Of a DNA stretch of 64,000 nt, positions 46,548 to 57,914 are shown piece by piece. This DNA comes from Phragmites australis. Taxonomy: Eukaryota; Streptophyta; Magnoliopsida; Poales; Poaceae. The notes beneath the pieces were generated by a model that made no database searches, was not told the origin of the DNA, and saw only the letters and a list, made by a program, of their open reading frames with translations. The first letter of the stretch is position 1. Every line of letters starts with the position of its first letter. The position numbers and the translations under genes were made by a program. The stretch is taken from assembly GCF_958298935.1 (NCBI RefSeq), contig NC_084935.1, positions 134,001-198,000 of the forward strand, given 5' to 3'.

Positions 46548-48212
46548 TTAAGAAACCTGCGGCGCCGATGGCAAGTATTTAATTTCATATGTGAGAAGCG
46601 ATGGACCAAATGCATTGTACTTTCCCGAACTGCTAAACGCTCGCTCTGCATCAGCATGATTAGAAAAAACTACTTTTGCAATCCTTGACTTCTTAGTGAT
46701 CTCGGTCTCACGCTCCACGATAGGTCCATGTATGCGGAATATGCTATTGATGTCATCCACAGAAGGAATAGCTTCTGGACTACTAAAATGTAAAATCAAA
46801 GCTGCTGGACCATCTGCCAGTTTTGCATCTGAAGGAGGATCAGCAGAAGCCCCGCCTTTGGGCGGCTCTTCCTGCTTCATCTTCTTATTGCCACTCCTGT
46901 TCTGAGACGGCCGCTTCCTTTTGCGGCCTTCATAATCACTGTCTCCATCATCAAAATCGCTGATGATGATATCGCACCAATATGAATCTTCCGCCTTTCT
47001 AGCTGAGTACAAGCTCCCCGCGGACCTCCTCCGGCCCCTCTGACCATCCACAGTCTCCAATTGTTCATTATTGTTGTCAGCTTCTGCCTTGGTAGCTGGG
47101 CACAAGCTTCCAACCGACTTTTTCCTGCCCTTCTTGCTACCAAAAGTCTCCAGAAGCTCTTTATCGTCGTATACGCTAGGCGCTTCCGAGTCCTTGTACT
47201 TTGAGAAGAAGCTAACAATCACAGGAACAGAGTCATAATTACCATTTACAGGATCAGCAGCAACGGACAAAAGCTGCAGCAACATCTCAGCAGCCGATGG
47301 ATACTCCAATTTATCTTCCATCTCCTCGTCCTTGACCTGCGTATCGCCCCTGGCATCAGTTTTCCTGGGCCTCCCGCGAGGCCTCCGGCGCGGTGTGCCC
47401 CTGCCCCTGAAGTCCCTCTTCCGGTCAAAATCTAGATCCGAGTCGGAATCAGTGGCCCCCTTCTTCCTGGGGTCCCAGTCCTCATCGGAGTCCACCTCCG
47501 TGACTTCCTCCTTCCTCTTCCTGCCCCTCCTGGATGGGGTGGAACCCGAGTTGCGGTTGAAGAGCGGCTCCCTCGTGGCTCTAGGATCAGGCACGACGAT
47601 GTCTGGGAGCAAACCGTGCTCCAAGGTGAAGTGAGGGGGATCCGGCAGACCCCTGAAGTTGTCGAAGGCTCTGAGATGCGCCTTTGCAACGGCAGCTTGG
47701 ACCCTGTTGGTGAAGCCCATGCGATCGGCGGCGAAATCGTGAAGCAATGCGACGAAATCGTCGGGAACAAAGGGCCGGCTGCCGGCGGTGAGGGCGGCCT
47801 CGACGCGGCGGGAGAACTCGTCGAGGGAGGCTTCGATGGCGGCGTCGAAGTCTTCTCCTCCTTCATCGTAGAGCTCGGCGACGGGGAAGTAGGGCTCGTA
47901 GGATCTGAGCTCGGCGGCGTCGCACCAGGCGAAGGCCTTGTCGCCGAAGTAGGAGACGAGGAGCTGGCCCTCGTGGCCGGTGCCGCTGTCGCCGGCGGAG
48001 TAGACGAGGCCCGGCCAGGCGGCGTGGTTGAGCTTCTTGCCCCAGACCATGTCGCCGGGGGTGAAGCCGGCGACCCCAGAGTTGGCGTTTGCGGGATCCG
48101 GGTGAGCGGGGGGCGGGGGGTTCTTGCGGGGGCGTCCGCGACCGCGCTTGGGCGGAACTAGGGTTTGGGGGTGGTCGGCGGCGGCGTTGTTGAGGTCGAT
48201 GTGGGCGGACAT
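46548..48212 (-). CDS. PWWP-domain protein with AT-hooks
   Basis: Single-exon frame of 554 aa, ATG at 48212-48210 and TAA at 46550-46548. An AT-hook (GRGRPRK, residues 24-30) is followed by a PWWP domain (GDMVWGKKLNHAAWPGLVY, from 53), where the signature reads AAWP. Further motifs are a second AT-hook (RRRPRGRPRK), several basic and acidic low-complexity stretches with nuclear signals, and a C-terminal RRM-like fold (AALILHFSSPEAIPSVDDIN to LLTYEIKYLPSAP). This order is that of plant PWWP-DOMAIN proteins, nuclear chromatin readers that bind methylated histones and act with Polycomb or MSI-type complexes. The target mark is inferred from the family. No intron is needed. Confidence 0.9.
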   Translation of the reverse strand: MSAHIDLNNAAADHPQTLVPPKRGRGRPRKNPPPPAHPDPANANSGVAGFTPGDMVWGKKLNHAAWPGLVYSAGDSGTGHEGQLLVSYFGDKAFAWCDAAELRSYEPYFPVAELYDEGGEDFDAAIEASLDEFSRRVEAALTAGSRPFVPDDFVALLHDFAADRMGFTNRVQAAVAKAHLRAFDNFRGLPDPPHFTLEHGLLPDIVVPDPRATREPLFNRNSGSTPSRRGRKRKEEVTEVDSDEDWDPRKKGATDSDSDLDFDRKRDFRGRGTPRRRPRGRPRKTDARGDTQVKDEEMEDKLEYPSAAEMLLQLLSVAADPVNGNYDSVPVIVSFFSKYKDSEAPSVYDDKELLETFGSKKGRKKSVGSLCPATKAEADNNNEQLETVDGQRGRRRSAGSLYSARKAEDSYWCDIIISDFDDGDSDYEGRKRKRPSQNRSGNKKMKQEEPPKGGASADPPSDAKLADGPAALILHFSSPEAIPSVDDINSIFRIHGPIVERETEITKKSRIAKVVFSNHADAERAFSSSGKYNAFGPSLLTYEIKYLPSAPQVS

Positions 48213-49489
48213 GGCGGATGGGGGCTAGGGTTAGGGTTTGGGGATGGATTGCTCGGGGGAGGGAGGGGGGGGGGGATGGAGGAATTCTCTGGAGGCGAGG
48301 CGAGAGAGAGAAGAGAGGGACGAGGCGGGTCGGGTGGGGAGCAACAATGTCGTCCTGTCCGCATGGGCGGCCGCTTGTCGCGACACCTGAGCTCATCTCC
48401 ACGGCTTACGATGATACTCTTTCTCCTTTTTAATTTATTAGTAATCATTGAATTATAATATAAATAAATTCTTATAAGAGTATTTCTAAACAGAGTGTTT
48501 CTCACTCTATCCGATCCTCCAAATTCACATCCTACCCACTGAGTCATCACTTTCCGTTATTATACAGTATTGTATAAAACATACTTGACAAGGTAACTAA
48601 AGTGATACTCATTCCTCATAAATATTTCATTCAGTGATACTTAATCAACCCGAAATTAATTGAATAGAATATTTTGACTAATATCACTTTATCTGAGGAT
48701 CAAGATGAGTTTAAACAAATCTCGAAAATTCACAGTGAGCTTTCTGTACATGGCCCTGGTGCATGATAATTAATCAATCCAGAATAGCAAATTTTGGAAA
48801 TTAAAGATACCATCAAAAATAAAAAAAATTCTCTGGTATTTATGTAAAGGAGTTTTGTTAACAAATGATAACCTAAGAAAAAGACAATAGTCAAGAGATT
48901 AGAAGTGTTGTTTTATCATAAACTTGAGATAATTTAAGCACATCATCTTTGATAGTCGTTTTGTATGACTAATAGTCTAGGTACCATCAAATATTTACTA
49001 TCCATAAAATGTTCAAAATATGTTTAAAAATTAACTTCAGGATCTCAGTAAAAACTTGAAAGATAATATACTGATAGCGGCTATATTTTTTGTCTATATG
49101 AATATGAACGACATTGTCTTTAACAAGATGAATTGTGTTTCTCATTTACAGATTATTTTTATTTGTATATATTGGCTATGTTTGTGGTTTATACTATATC
49201 GACAAGAGCATCGCGAGATAGTTACTATGGTATGAATATGCCAGGAGCGAGCGACCAAGGAGCTCTTTACCTAATTTGAATGACAGTTTAGACTCCGTAT
49301 CCAAATTTAGGTAGAATAACATCAGCCGAGGAGATGTGTTTCCTTCTTGTTAGTCCTTTATTAGTTTTGTGTCTCATGTAAACATAATAGCTATGTGCAT
49401 CTCAGTAATACAGATGGCAAGCGTAAACTCTTGTACGATTGTATCAGTTTAATGTAACGATAAAATCTAATAAAACTCTCTTTTTTTAA
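48213..49489. other. PWWP gene promoter and AT-rich intergenic DNA
   Basis: 48213-48420 is the GC-rich leader of the PWWP gene. After that the DNA is AT-rich without frames. 49360-49480 (AATACAGATGGCAAG..AATAAAACT) looks like a transcript 3' end, probably of an old retroelement, directly before the valyl-tRNA synthetase fragment. Confidence 0.4.
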
Positions 49490-50005
49490 AAAAAATCATT
49501 CCATATGTAACAGAAGAGCTCTGGCAGCGTCTACCTCAGCCCAAAGATTCTTGTAGGAAAGATTCCATTATGATTTCAGAACATCCATCTCCTGTTGAGG
49601 TAATACGCATGCCCTAAAGAAGACTGTAATCCAGAAAACATTATCTTTGGGTATCTATTTACCCATGGGAAAACGTTGTTGTTTATGACAGGAAATGAAT
49701 GGACTGATGATAAACTTGAAAATGAAATGGACATTGTCTTAGATGCCGTGAACATGCTGAGATCTCTGAAGCCACCAACAGAAACAAATGAAAGGTGTGT
49801 CTATGGTCACCTATATGGTTTTGTGTTCGGTATCTGCTTGCTTGATTATTTTTGATCAACACAGCTGGCTTGCAAAATGTAATATCTTATTGCCTATCCT
49901 TTTCCTTTTAACAGACGACCTGCTTTTGCACTTTGCCGAACCCAACAGATTGCTGACACTATTCAGTGCTATCAATAATCGTGCCTCTTTCTTCCGTATC
50001 GCATC
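49490..50005 (+). pseudogene. Valyl-tRNA synthetase fragment with introns
   Basis: Three exon-like pieces keep their splice sites: about 49493-49599 (ending PVE, donor GTAATA), 49692-49794 and 49912-49985. Residues include TEELWQRLPQPKDS, EWTDDKLENEMDIVLDAV and RPAFALCRTQQIADT, which I recognise as the end of the catalytic and anticodon-binding part of plant valyl-tRNA synthetase. The second exon is out of frame with the first because of extra bases after its acceptor (near 49692). The third piece ends in a TAA after ..IQCYQ. Because introns remain, it was copied as DNA, not retroposed. Confidence 0.8.
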
Positions 50006-50022
50006 TTAAGGTTTAGTAGCAG

Positions 50023-50484
50023 AGAAAATGTATTTGCTAAACCTAGTTAAATGCATAGTTAATTCTTTGCTAATCTAAAAATCACGAAACCAATTTTGTT
50101 AGTCTTTTTAGATGATCTTATGTCTTTTAAAAATACATGAATTCATGAAATAGTTATGGTAACATGTATAATTGTGTAAATATGTTGTAACTAGATTAAT
50201 TCATAACTCATCTATCACACATCCAAAATTAGTGAAATTATTTTTATTGGTTTACTTGTACTATGCTTTATGTAGGAAAAATAATGGTAGATATGAAAAG
50301 TTAATTACAATATTGTTTCTTAATATATTCACTTTACGCTTGTGAATTTTGTAAAAAATTATAAAGAAATTAATAAAACAAAGACACGCTTAAAAAAACG
50401 TGTCTACATGTTAAGCTTTTTCTTAATATGATAGAACAAATCATTCTATTTATATAGTCTATTTTAACATTTTTTTTTCAAACT
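50023..50484. repeat. AT-rich dispersed repeat, copy B
   Basis: Matches 22260-22755 on the same strand with many small differences: ATTTGCTAAACCTAGTTAAA, AATTCTTTGCTAATCTAAAA, GGTAACATGTA, AGATATGAAAAGTTAATTAC. It abuts the valyl-tRNA synthetase fragment. Confidence 0.75.
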
Positions 50485-51283
50485 TATCAAAACCAATCCG
50501 CTTATCAAAACCACCACCGCTTCGGAGTTGGCACATTTGTACGAGATCATTTGCATGTTATTGATAGTTGAGGGAGTATTCTTATTTTGTTTTGTAGCTG
50601 GGGGAGGGGGAAATCGAGTTCTGTCGACAGGGAGCTGATCGGTTGTTTGTACGAGAGAAATTTGCTCCAAAGAATATAGAGGGATTTGTGTTTGGTTGTC
50701 TGTATATATTATATTTTAGTCTGGTCTAATGTATATAATTGTATGCTCGTAGTGCGACACGTGTCCATAATCTGATCTGACGGATGCAGACTCTGCATTC
50801 GTGCAGGTGGGTTCACTTGTCTATATCAGAAAATCATCTTTATACGAACAACCAATCAGTCTAAACTTTTGCATTCGTTCATGCAACGTTAGATTCGATT
50901 AATCAAAATAGAAACTCAGCTCAGCTTATCTAGGTAGATACAATCAATTAAATATTTTTTTTAACAAATATAACTCTGTTTAATATATATATATATATAT
51001 ATATATGTTAAATAAATAAATATTTAACAAATATGATCTAGTTGAACGAGTGTGAATAGACTTTTTCCCATCAATAAATAAAATTAGTAAATAGACCCAA
51101 AACAAAAGTGGTCAAAACCTGCGGTAGGGCGAAGAAGGAAGAGGCTGAGTAGCCGCCACGCATGCGGCATCCATTCGTGCGCGCTACGAAACCGTGGAAG
51201 ACTTGCCGTCCGCGGGATGAGGATCGGAGGGACGACACCTCCACTGAAACACAGCCGTTCGTGGAGGATCACAAGGCCGCGGG
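50485..51283. other. Intergenic DNA upstream of EF-1alpha
   Basis: Contains a TA microsatellite at 50984-51007 and AT-rich DNA. It then becomes GC-rich toward the EF-1alpha promoter from about 51120. No gene is seen. Confidence 0.45.
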
Positions 51284-51316
51284 AAACCCTAAGCGCCGGT
51301 CCCCTCGCTATATAAT
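51284..51316 (+). promoter_or_regulatory. EF-1alpha core promoter: telo-box and TATA
   Basis: AAACCCTAA (51284-51292) is a telo-box, a motif known in plant EF-1alpha promoters. TATATAAT (51309-51316) follows 16 bp later. Transcription would begin near 51340-51350, giving a short leader exon that ends GAGCTCAG/GTAATT at 51401-51402. Confidence 0.65.
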
Positions 51317-51916
51317 GAAACGAAACCCCTTGCCCCAGCTCCATTCACCACCGCCGCACTCTCCGGCCAGACCTTGTGGATTGGATTGGATTGGAGCTCA
51401 GGTAATTAAGCAAAGCCTACCCCGATGATCCCATCCATGCCTGCCTTCTGATGATGCCTTTTCTCGTGTAGACTACTGGAGTACATGCCTAAGTATCAGT
51501 ACCATCTCTGATCAGTTTGCTTGCGATGCTTTTGATTCTTTTAGCATCCGTTTGTACACTCTTGATCGGCACGTTTCTCTATTGGTTTACTTTGGATTAA
51601 TTAGTTCTATTGTGATTACAACGTTTTGTAATTCTCTGAATGAATTGTGCTCTCGTTCCCTCTGATTTCTCATCCTACGCATATATATTTCGCTCAGTAT
51701 GCAAATTTTAACTGCTGTGCCCATCGATCGATGATCGGTTATTTCCCCCATCGTTTCGAAATATTGGACTGTCCTGCAGTAATCTCTAGTCTTTTTATGT
51801 TACATAATATAAGTTTCTCAAGCTTTTTTTTTTTTTTTTTTCAAGCTTGTTACTGTAAATTACACCTGTAAGTTGATCCATGTAATAACAAAGACACGGT
51901 CCCGTTGACATCTTAC

Positions 51917-52049
51917 CAAACTGGAGATGCGAAATAAGTGCCCATTGTCTAATGGTAAAGACTGAGGGTCTCCATGTGGAGCCTTCTGATGTAGGTTCAA
52001 ATCCTATTGGGTGCTTCTAATTCAGACAGCTAGACGCATCTCCAGTTTG
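51917..52049. repeat. Perfect 15-bp inverted repeat enclosing a tRNA-like sequence
   Basis: CAAACTGGAGATGCG (51917-51931) and its exact complement CGCATCTCCAGTTTG (52035-52049). Everything between is 103 bp and is mostly the tRNA-like unit. No clear target duplicate surrounds it. Confidence 0.8.
51938..52014 (+). tRNA. tRNA-like sequence / tRNA pseudogene
   Basis: The acceptor arms GTGCCCA and TGGGTGC can pair over 7 bp with two G:U pairs. The D-arm GTCT..AGAC carries TAATGGTAAA. The T-arm TAGG-TTCAAAT-CCTA is canonical. GAGGG and CCTTC can form the anticodon stem, but the loop is 13 bases (TCTCCATGTGGAG) instead of 7, with an internal palindrome. D- and T-arm bases strongly recall plastid trnR-UCU (CCATTGTCTAATGG, TAGGTTCAAATCCTATTGG). 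It may be a plastid-derived tRNA copy altered in the anticodon, or a tRNA-derived mobile unit. A functional tRNA is unlikely. Confidence 0.45.
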
Positions 52050-52433
52050 CACCACCACCAAATTGCCATGTCAAGTACTCGCCTTGCCTGCTAATCCTTT
52101 CTACTCGGATTAGATCATGCTTGGCTACTTACCATGGTAGTCTGGTCTGTTAGTTTGTTCTGTTAAAGAATGGCATGAACTCGTCTGTTTTTATACACCT
52201 TTACATCAGTTGCATTCACTCATGTTGGTGTCTCATTTTGTTACTTTAAGATGGATTTGGTTGCATGTTTTTGTTTTGTCAAGTACTAGGTTGTCTGTCC
52301 TAAATAAATAACCAATCTAGCAATTTGTTTATGCCTTTGCCAGTATTGCAACGGTTCTTTTGGATTGAGTCTTTAAACTGTATCCGCCGCTGCTATTTTT
52401 CCCGCATACAGTTAGTCAACAGCTCCTGCAGCC

Positions 52434-54031
52434 ATGGGGAAGGAGAAGGTTCACATCAACATTGTGGTCATCGGCCATGTCGACTCTGGCAAGTCCACGA
52501 CCACTGGTCACCTCATCTACAAGCTTGGAGGCATTGACAAGCGTGTCATCGAGAGGTTCGAGAAAGAAGCTGCAGAGATGAATAAGAGGTCCTTCAAATA
52601 TGCCTGGGTGCTTGACAAGCTCAAGGCTGAGCGTGAGAGGGGTATCACCATTGACATTGCCCTGTGGAAGTTTGAGACCACCAAGTACTACTGCACTGTC
52701 ATTGATGCTCCTGGACACCGTGACTTCATCAAGAACATGATCACTGGGACCTCCCAGGCTGATTGTGCCGTGCTTATCATTGACTCCACCACTGGTGGCT
52801 TTGAAGCTGGTATCTCCAAGGATGGGCAGACCCGTGAGCACGCTCTCCTTGCTTTCACTCTTGGCGTCAGGCAGATGATCTGCTGCTGCAACAAGGTAAG
52901 ACCTCAGAATGGTGTCTTGTGTCTAAGTATTGCTTACTATCTAGCCCAGTGAAGTTATGTTGGTTTATGTACTTTCAATATACATTGTTTATTTACTGTA
53001 TGCCTCTAGGCAGAGCTGGCTATAGTTTGTTATTGTTCCATACTCAGCTAGGACGTTTTGTATACTCTGCTTTTTGGTTGAAGTAGCGTTTGTTTTGTGA
53101 TGTGTATCTGCGTTTCCCGAACGGAAATTGTACATGTTTACTATTTCAGATGGACGCCACCACTCCCAAGTACTCCAAGGCTCGCTATGATGAAATCGTC
53201 AAGGAAGTGGGCTCGTACCTGAAGAAGGTTGGGTACAACCCGGAGAAGATCCCCTTTGTGCCCATCTCTGGCTTTGAGGGTGACAACATGATCGAGAGGT
53301 CCACCAACCTGGACTGGTACAAGGGCCCCACCCTTCTTGAGGCGCTGGACCAGATCAACGAGCCCAAGAGGCCCTCGGACAAGCCCCTTCGGCTTCCTCT
53401 GCAGGACGTGTACAAGATTGGTGGCATCGGCACAGTCCCAGTGGGTCGTGTCGAGACCGGCGTCGTTAAGCCTGGTATGGTGGTCACCTTTGGGCCTACT
53501 GGCCTGACGACGGAGGTCAAGTCGGTGGAGATGCACCACGAGGCCATGCAGGAGGCTCTGCCCGGCGACAACGTGGGCTTTAATGTGAAGAACGTCGCTG
53601 TGAAGGATCTCAAGCGTGGCTATGTGGCCTCCAACTCCAAGGATGACCCTGCCAAGGAGGCTGCCAACTTCACCGCGCAGGTGATCATCATGAACCACCC
53701 TGGGCAGATCGGCAACGGCTACGCCCCGGTTCTGGACTGCCACACGTCCCACATCGCGGTCAAGTTCTCGGAGCTGCTCACCAAGATTGACAGGCGCTCC
53801 GGTAAGGAGCTGGAGAACGCCCCCAAGTTCCTCAAGAATGGTGACGCCGGGTTCGTGAAGATGATCCCCACCAAGCCCATGGTGGTGGAGACCTTCTCCG
53901 CTTACCCGCCCCTGGGGCGCTTTGCGGTGCGCGACATGAGGCAGACGGTGGCCGTGGGCGTCATCAAGAGCGTGGAGAAGAAGGACCCGACGGGGGCCAA
54001 GGTCACCAAGGCTGCTGCCAAGAAGAAATGA
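52434..54031 (+). CDS. EEF1A: Translation elongation factor 1-alpha (eEF1A)
   Basis: Two coding exons, 52434-52895 and 53150-54031, give 447 aa, the family length. It is the GTPase that brings aminoacyl-tRNA to the ribosome. The G1 motif GHVDSGKS is at residues 14-21, the switch region includes RERGITID, and G3 DAPGH is at 91-95. The G4 motif NKMD is split exactly by the coding intron (NK/MD). The beta-barrel domains 2 and 3 follow and the end is Lys-rich (KAAAKKK). Compared with the usual plant sequence I notice [10 protein letters not shown] and ICCCNK, small changes in otherwise invariant areas. A leader intron and telo-box precede it. Downstream, 54050-54074 is a CTG/GCT repeat in the 3' UTR. 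Confidence 0.97.
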
Positions 54032-55409
54032 TGGATCCGACTTGTTGGTTAGGCTGCTGCTGCTGCTGCTGCTGGTATAGATATACTCTAGTATTTATAT
54101 TTTGGGTCATGGTTACAAAATTTACATTACTATTGTCGGTTAAGTGGTAGTATGTGTCGGTTGTGTCTGTGACCATAAATCATCAATATATGCCGTGCTT
54201 TGTTTACTTAAGTTGTGCTAGTGCTGCTATATCATGTAGGCTTATCGGGGGTAGTTGTCTTGATGCAAATCTTTCAGTTCAGTGTGCTTGCTTGCCAATC
54301 TCGATGGTCTCAAGGGTAATCCTGACTCCGAATTCAAGGTGAAGAGAAATTGTATGATGAAAGCTTTGCTTTTCAACACACCGATCAAACTTAAATTCAA
54401 AATTAAAAAAATCAAAAATTTGATGAAATTCATCGGTTTTCACCAAATTACTGTGTAGATACCACCGGCGGGCGCTTTTCGGCGGTTAAACGCATTTGTG
54501 AACCTTGCGTGACTCTTGTAATATAACCATACTACTCCATCCAGTGCCGATGCAAATGGATCCAGAAGTATCTATCTTGTTCCAGGTTGATGCCCAATTT
54601 TACAGTTTGGTTCACTGCCATATTGCGATGATGAAAACAAACTGTCCACGTCTTGAGCCACTCGCTCTCTCCACGGCCATATTTTGCCAACCAGCATTGC
54701 CGCTTGCTTTAATTTTGACTCACTGATCAATTAGGCCGGCCGCCGCTGGTGGACGTCAAACTCGGCAAATGCTCGCGGATGGTTCTGCCTATGCTAGGTA
54801 CCGTCACGACTGCATCCATATCAAACTACTCACCCATGTTTCTTTGATCTGCCAACTTAATTGCATCCAACTAAGTTTATGACCTGCGTCTTGTTTCTTC
54901 ACTGCCTAGCTTGTTTAGGGGATGGAGTTTTGGACCATCTCATCTTCTACCTCGATCGGCTCTGATAAGATTGATTCATGGGTTAGGTGAAAGAGACGGT
55001 TTATTTTACTGTTCATCCATGACTTTGTTTTCTCAATTTGATTTGAGGAAGCTAAGTCACGGGTGAACAGTGCCCGTGATTTTGCTCTTTTACGCCGTTG
55101 GATCGAAAATAGAACGCTCAGATCTAATGTTGTTGTACTTATTGCTCACCCTCTTATAAAATATTGTTTTTTTTATTGTTCATCGGTGATTTACTTTCTC
55201 ACGTCAGACGAACCAACATGGCTCATCTGTTAGGCACATGGCATCATGTCACTTTCGGTCCCACTTTATTGGCATCCATCGAGCAAGCACATTTCTTTAT
55301 TTTCTTTAGTAATAAAAATTGCTATGCTAACTTGCTACAATATAAAAGATTGGGCTCCCCTGTCCTGGCTGATGCGCTACTCTAGTGGAGTACAAACTAC
55401 CAGTTGCAG
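54032..55409. other. EF-1alpha 3' UTR and intergenic DNA
   Basis: EF-1alpha 3' UTR to about 54230. The rest has no coding frame. 54990-55170 has TTACTGTTCATCCATGAC and CACGGGTGAACAGTGCCCGTG, an imperfect palindromic repeat of transposon character but without clear ends. The peroxidase promoter occupies the last 150 bp (ATAAAAGATTGG near 55342). Confidence 0.4.
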
Positions 55410-56529
55410 ATGAACAAGATGGCTTCGAGGAGCTCCAGCTCCAGCCTAGTGCTCCTCCTCCTTCTCTGCTACTTGACTACTGGTAGCCTTTCGATCCAGC
55501 ATTTTGCGTTTCTTCTTACTGCATGCCTTGTTATGAATTGGCCAAGCAGCTACTATAAGCTGATGTCGATTGTTTTTTGCAGGAGACGCCAATGGCGGTG
55601 CTGCTGCTGCTGCTGCTCTTAGGTTGGGCTACTACTCGGAGTCGGGAAGCTGCCCGAGAGCAGAGGACATCGTCAAGGACCAGGTCGCGCAGCTGTACGA
55701 CAAGCATGGCAACACGGCGGTGTCGTGGCTGCGAGCACTGTTCCACGACTGCATGGTCAGGTCCTGCGACGCCTCGCTCCTGCTCGAGACCACCAGCAGC
55801 AGCGTCTCCGAGAAGGCCGCCCCGCGGAGCTTCGGCATGAGGAACTTCAAGTACATCGACGTCATCAAGGCTGCCCTCGAGCGGGAGTGCCCCGCCACCG
55901 TCTCCTGCGCCGACATCCTCGCCCTCGCCGCGCGGGACGGGGTCGCCATGCTCGGTGGCCCGCGCGTGGCCGTGCGCACGGGGCGGAGGGACAGCCGGGA
56001 GAGCTACTACGCCGAGGTGGAGCGCTACATCCCCAACCACAACGACAGCGTGTCGGTGGTGCTGTCCCGGTTCGCGGCCATGGGCGTTGACACCGAGGGC
56101 ACGGTGGCGCTGCTGGGCGCGCACTCCGTCGGCCGCGTGCACTGCTTCAACCTGGTGGGGCGACTCTACCCCTCGCTGGACGCCGGCGTCGACCCGGCCT
56201 ACGGCGAATACCTCCGGGGGCGCTGCCCGACGGCGGACGCCAGGGAGGACACCCGCGACGTGGTGTACGCGCGCAACGACCGCGTGACGCCCATGATCCT
56301 TGACAACATGTACTACAAGAACCTGCTGACGCGCAAGGGCCTCCTCCTCGTTGACCAGCAGCTGGCCGACGACCCCCGCACCTCGCCCTTCGTCAGGAGG
56401 ATGGCCGCCGACAACACCTACTTCCACGACCGCTTCGCCGCCGCGCTCATCAAGATGTCCGAGAACAGCCCGCTCACCGCCGGCGAGGGGGAGGTCAGGA
56501 AGGACTGCAGGTTCGTCAATTCTGCATGA
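55410..56529 (+). CDS. PRX21: Class III peroxidase, peroxidase 21-like (secreted)
   Basis: Two exons, 55410-55482 and 55583-56529, give 339 aa. The N-terminus MNKMASRSSSSS then a Leu-rich core is a secretory signal peptide. Haem catalysis: Arg75 and His79 in RALFHDC (distal) and His205 in GAHSVGRVHC (proximal). Cysteines are in the class III pattern, starting CPRAEDIV. RSFGMRNFKYIDVIK, PNHNDSVSVV and MAADNTYFHDRF match what I recall of peroxidase 21. It acts in the apoplast, oxidising phenolics with hydrogen peroxide. Only one intron is present, fewer than many family members. Codons are strongly GC3-biased, so long mirror frames on the minus strand are not genes. The start could also be the next ATG, 3 codons on. 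Confidence 0.93.
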
Positions 56530-57914
56530 CAGCTGCAGGTTCAATCATGAATTGGCGCTCCATTCCATATATATATATCATCGATCATATCAATGGTGTG
56601 TGTATTTGTCGTTGACTCCATGTGTGTAATTAAGAATAAGAAATGCACGAATTAATCCACGGTAAGTTATGCGTCGTGCTTCTCTTAGTGTTAGCTACTG
56701 CACACCAACAGATGTACTCTGAGCGTGGAACACTAGACGTCCTCATGCGTCAAGGGATCCAGCACAAGATGCATGCTACACTCACTGAGCCAGTCATATT
56801 AATTTGTCTGAAAAAGGATGAACAGGAATCATGTCAACAGATCGATACACAAGCATACGGGCATGCCACATACAAGTGCATACATGATCTGAAGCATGGC
56901 ATTAGCATTTTCTATGTCAGGTAAACACTTTCATTTTCTACTAACCTCCGGATGTTTTTTAATGACATCCATACCATTCGACACAATCACACAACCTCCA
57001 TTCTGGGATTCTAATTTCGTACCAAATAAACAGAGACTCTGATATCCATAGCATTTTGTGTCTTGAGAATAGATTTGGATTCCTTGGGGAAATTTTTGCA
57101 TGACTTGATCTGCAAAGATCAAGTGTATGCAGCAGTGCACTTTAGCTGTTGAACACGGAGTGGAATTATCAAAGTTAACCCACGGCTTCCAGAACTGACA
57201 TACAAAAGCCGGAACAGATTCCACAAAATATCCATATTTAAATTGCCACGTACAGATCATAAATACATCCAGAATATATTTTGAATTTTCTATACTGAGT
57301 ACATACTCCCATCTTATCGGGTATCCAATTGTGCATGGCAACCGAGGCTTGGTTGACCGCATTTGAATTTTGGAGTACGAACGGCAGCTCCGTTTCCATC
57401 AGGGTTTCAGTTCTTCTTGAACAGCACATGAATGAAAGTAGAATGTGCACATAAAAAATATTTTCTTCAAAGTATTTCAGTTTACCTGTACTAGTATATG
57501 CTACGCGACAAGTCACTGGAGGAGGAAGTATGTCACTTTTAGTACATCTGAACAAATAGTATCTAGTACATGCGAAAGGAGTATTTCACTTTTTATACAT
57601 CCCAAGCATAGGAGTGTATGCTTTTTTCTTTAAAATCCTAGTATATAATTCTGCTTTTAGAATACCAGTATATAGTTCTTATGAAGGAGTATTATGCTTC
57701 TTTTTCTACAATAGTAGTAAATATTTCACACAAAGCAGTATTACACTTGTCTTTCTAGAAGAGTTCTCACAAGGGAGTATATATAAGGAAAATGCAGTAC
57801 ATTACTTACCAAAAATGTTAGTAAGGACTTCTAGATTTCAACTAATACATAAAAATTACAAAAGAGGTATGCTCTACTCAATGACACAATCAAAATCGTA
57901 TTCAAGTACATACA
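56530..57914. other. Intergenic DNA with recurrent AGTAT motifs
   Basis: Peroxidase 3' UTR first. From about 57290 to 57800 the sequence repeatedly shows GAGTAT, AGTATAT or AGTACAT every 20-45 bp, like a very diverged minisatellite. No gene is supported. Confidence 0.4.

Larger units (their letters stand above)
51402..52411 (+). other. Leader (5' UTR) intron of EF-1alpha
   Basis: Donor CTCAG/GTAATT. The most likely acceptor is GCATACAG/TTAG at 52411, T-rich upstream and 22 bp before the ATG. Other AGs near 52416-52430 are possible. Plant EF-1alpha genes commonly have such an intron, which boosts expression. It contains the tRNA-like hairpin unit at 51917-52049 and a T run at 51823-51841. Confidence 0.7.

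Noticed and set aside
55531..56544. 337-aa minus-strand frame over the peroxidase
   Set aside because: Mirror frame caused by strong GC3 bias of the peroxidase exon; residues are His/Val/Gly-rich without a family.
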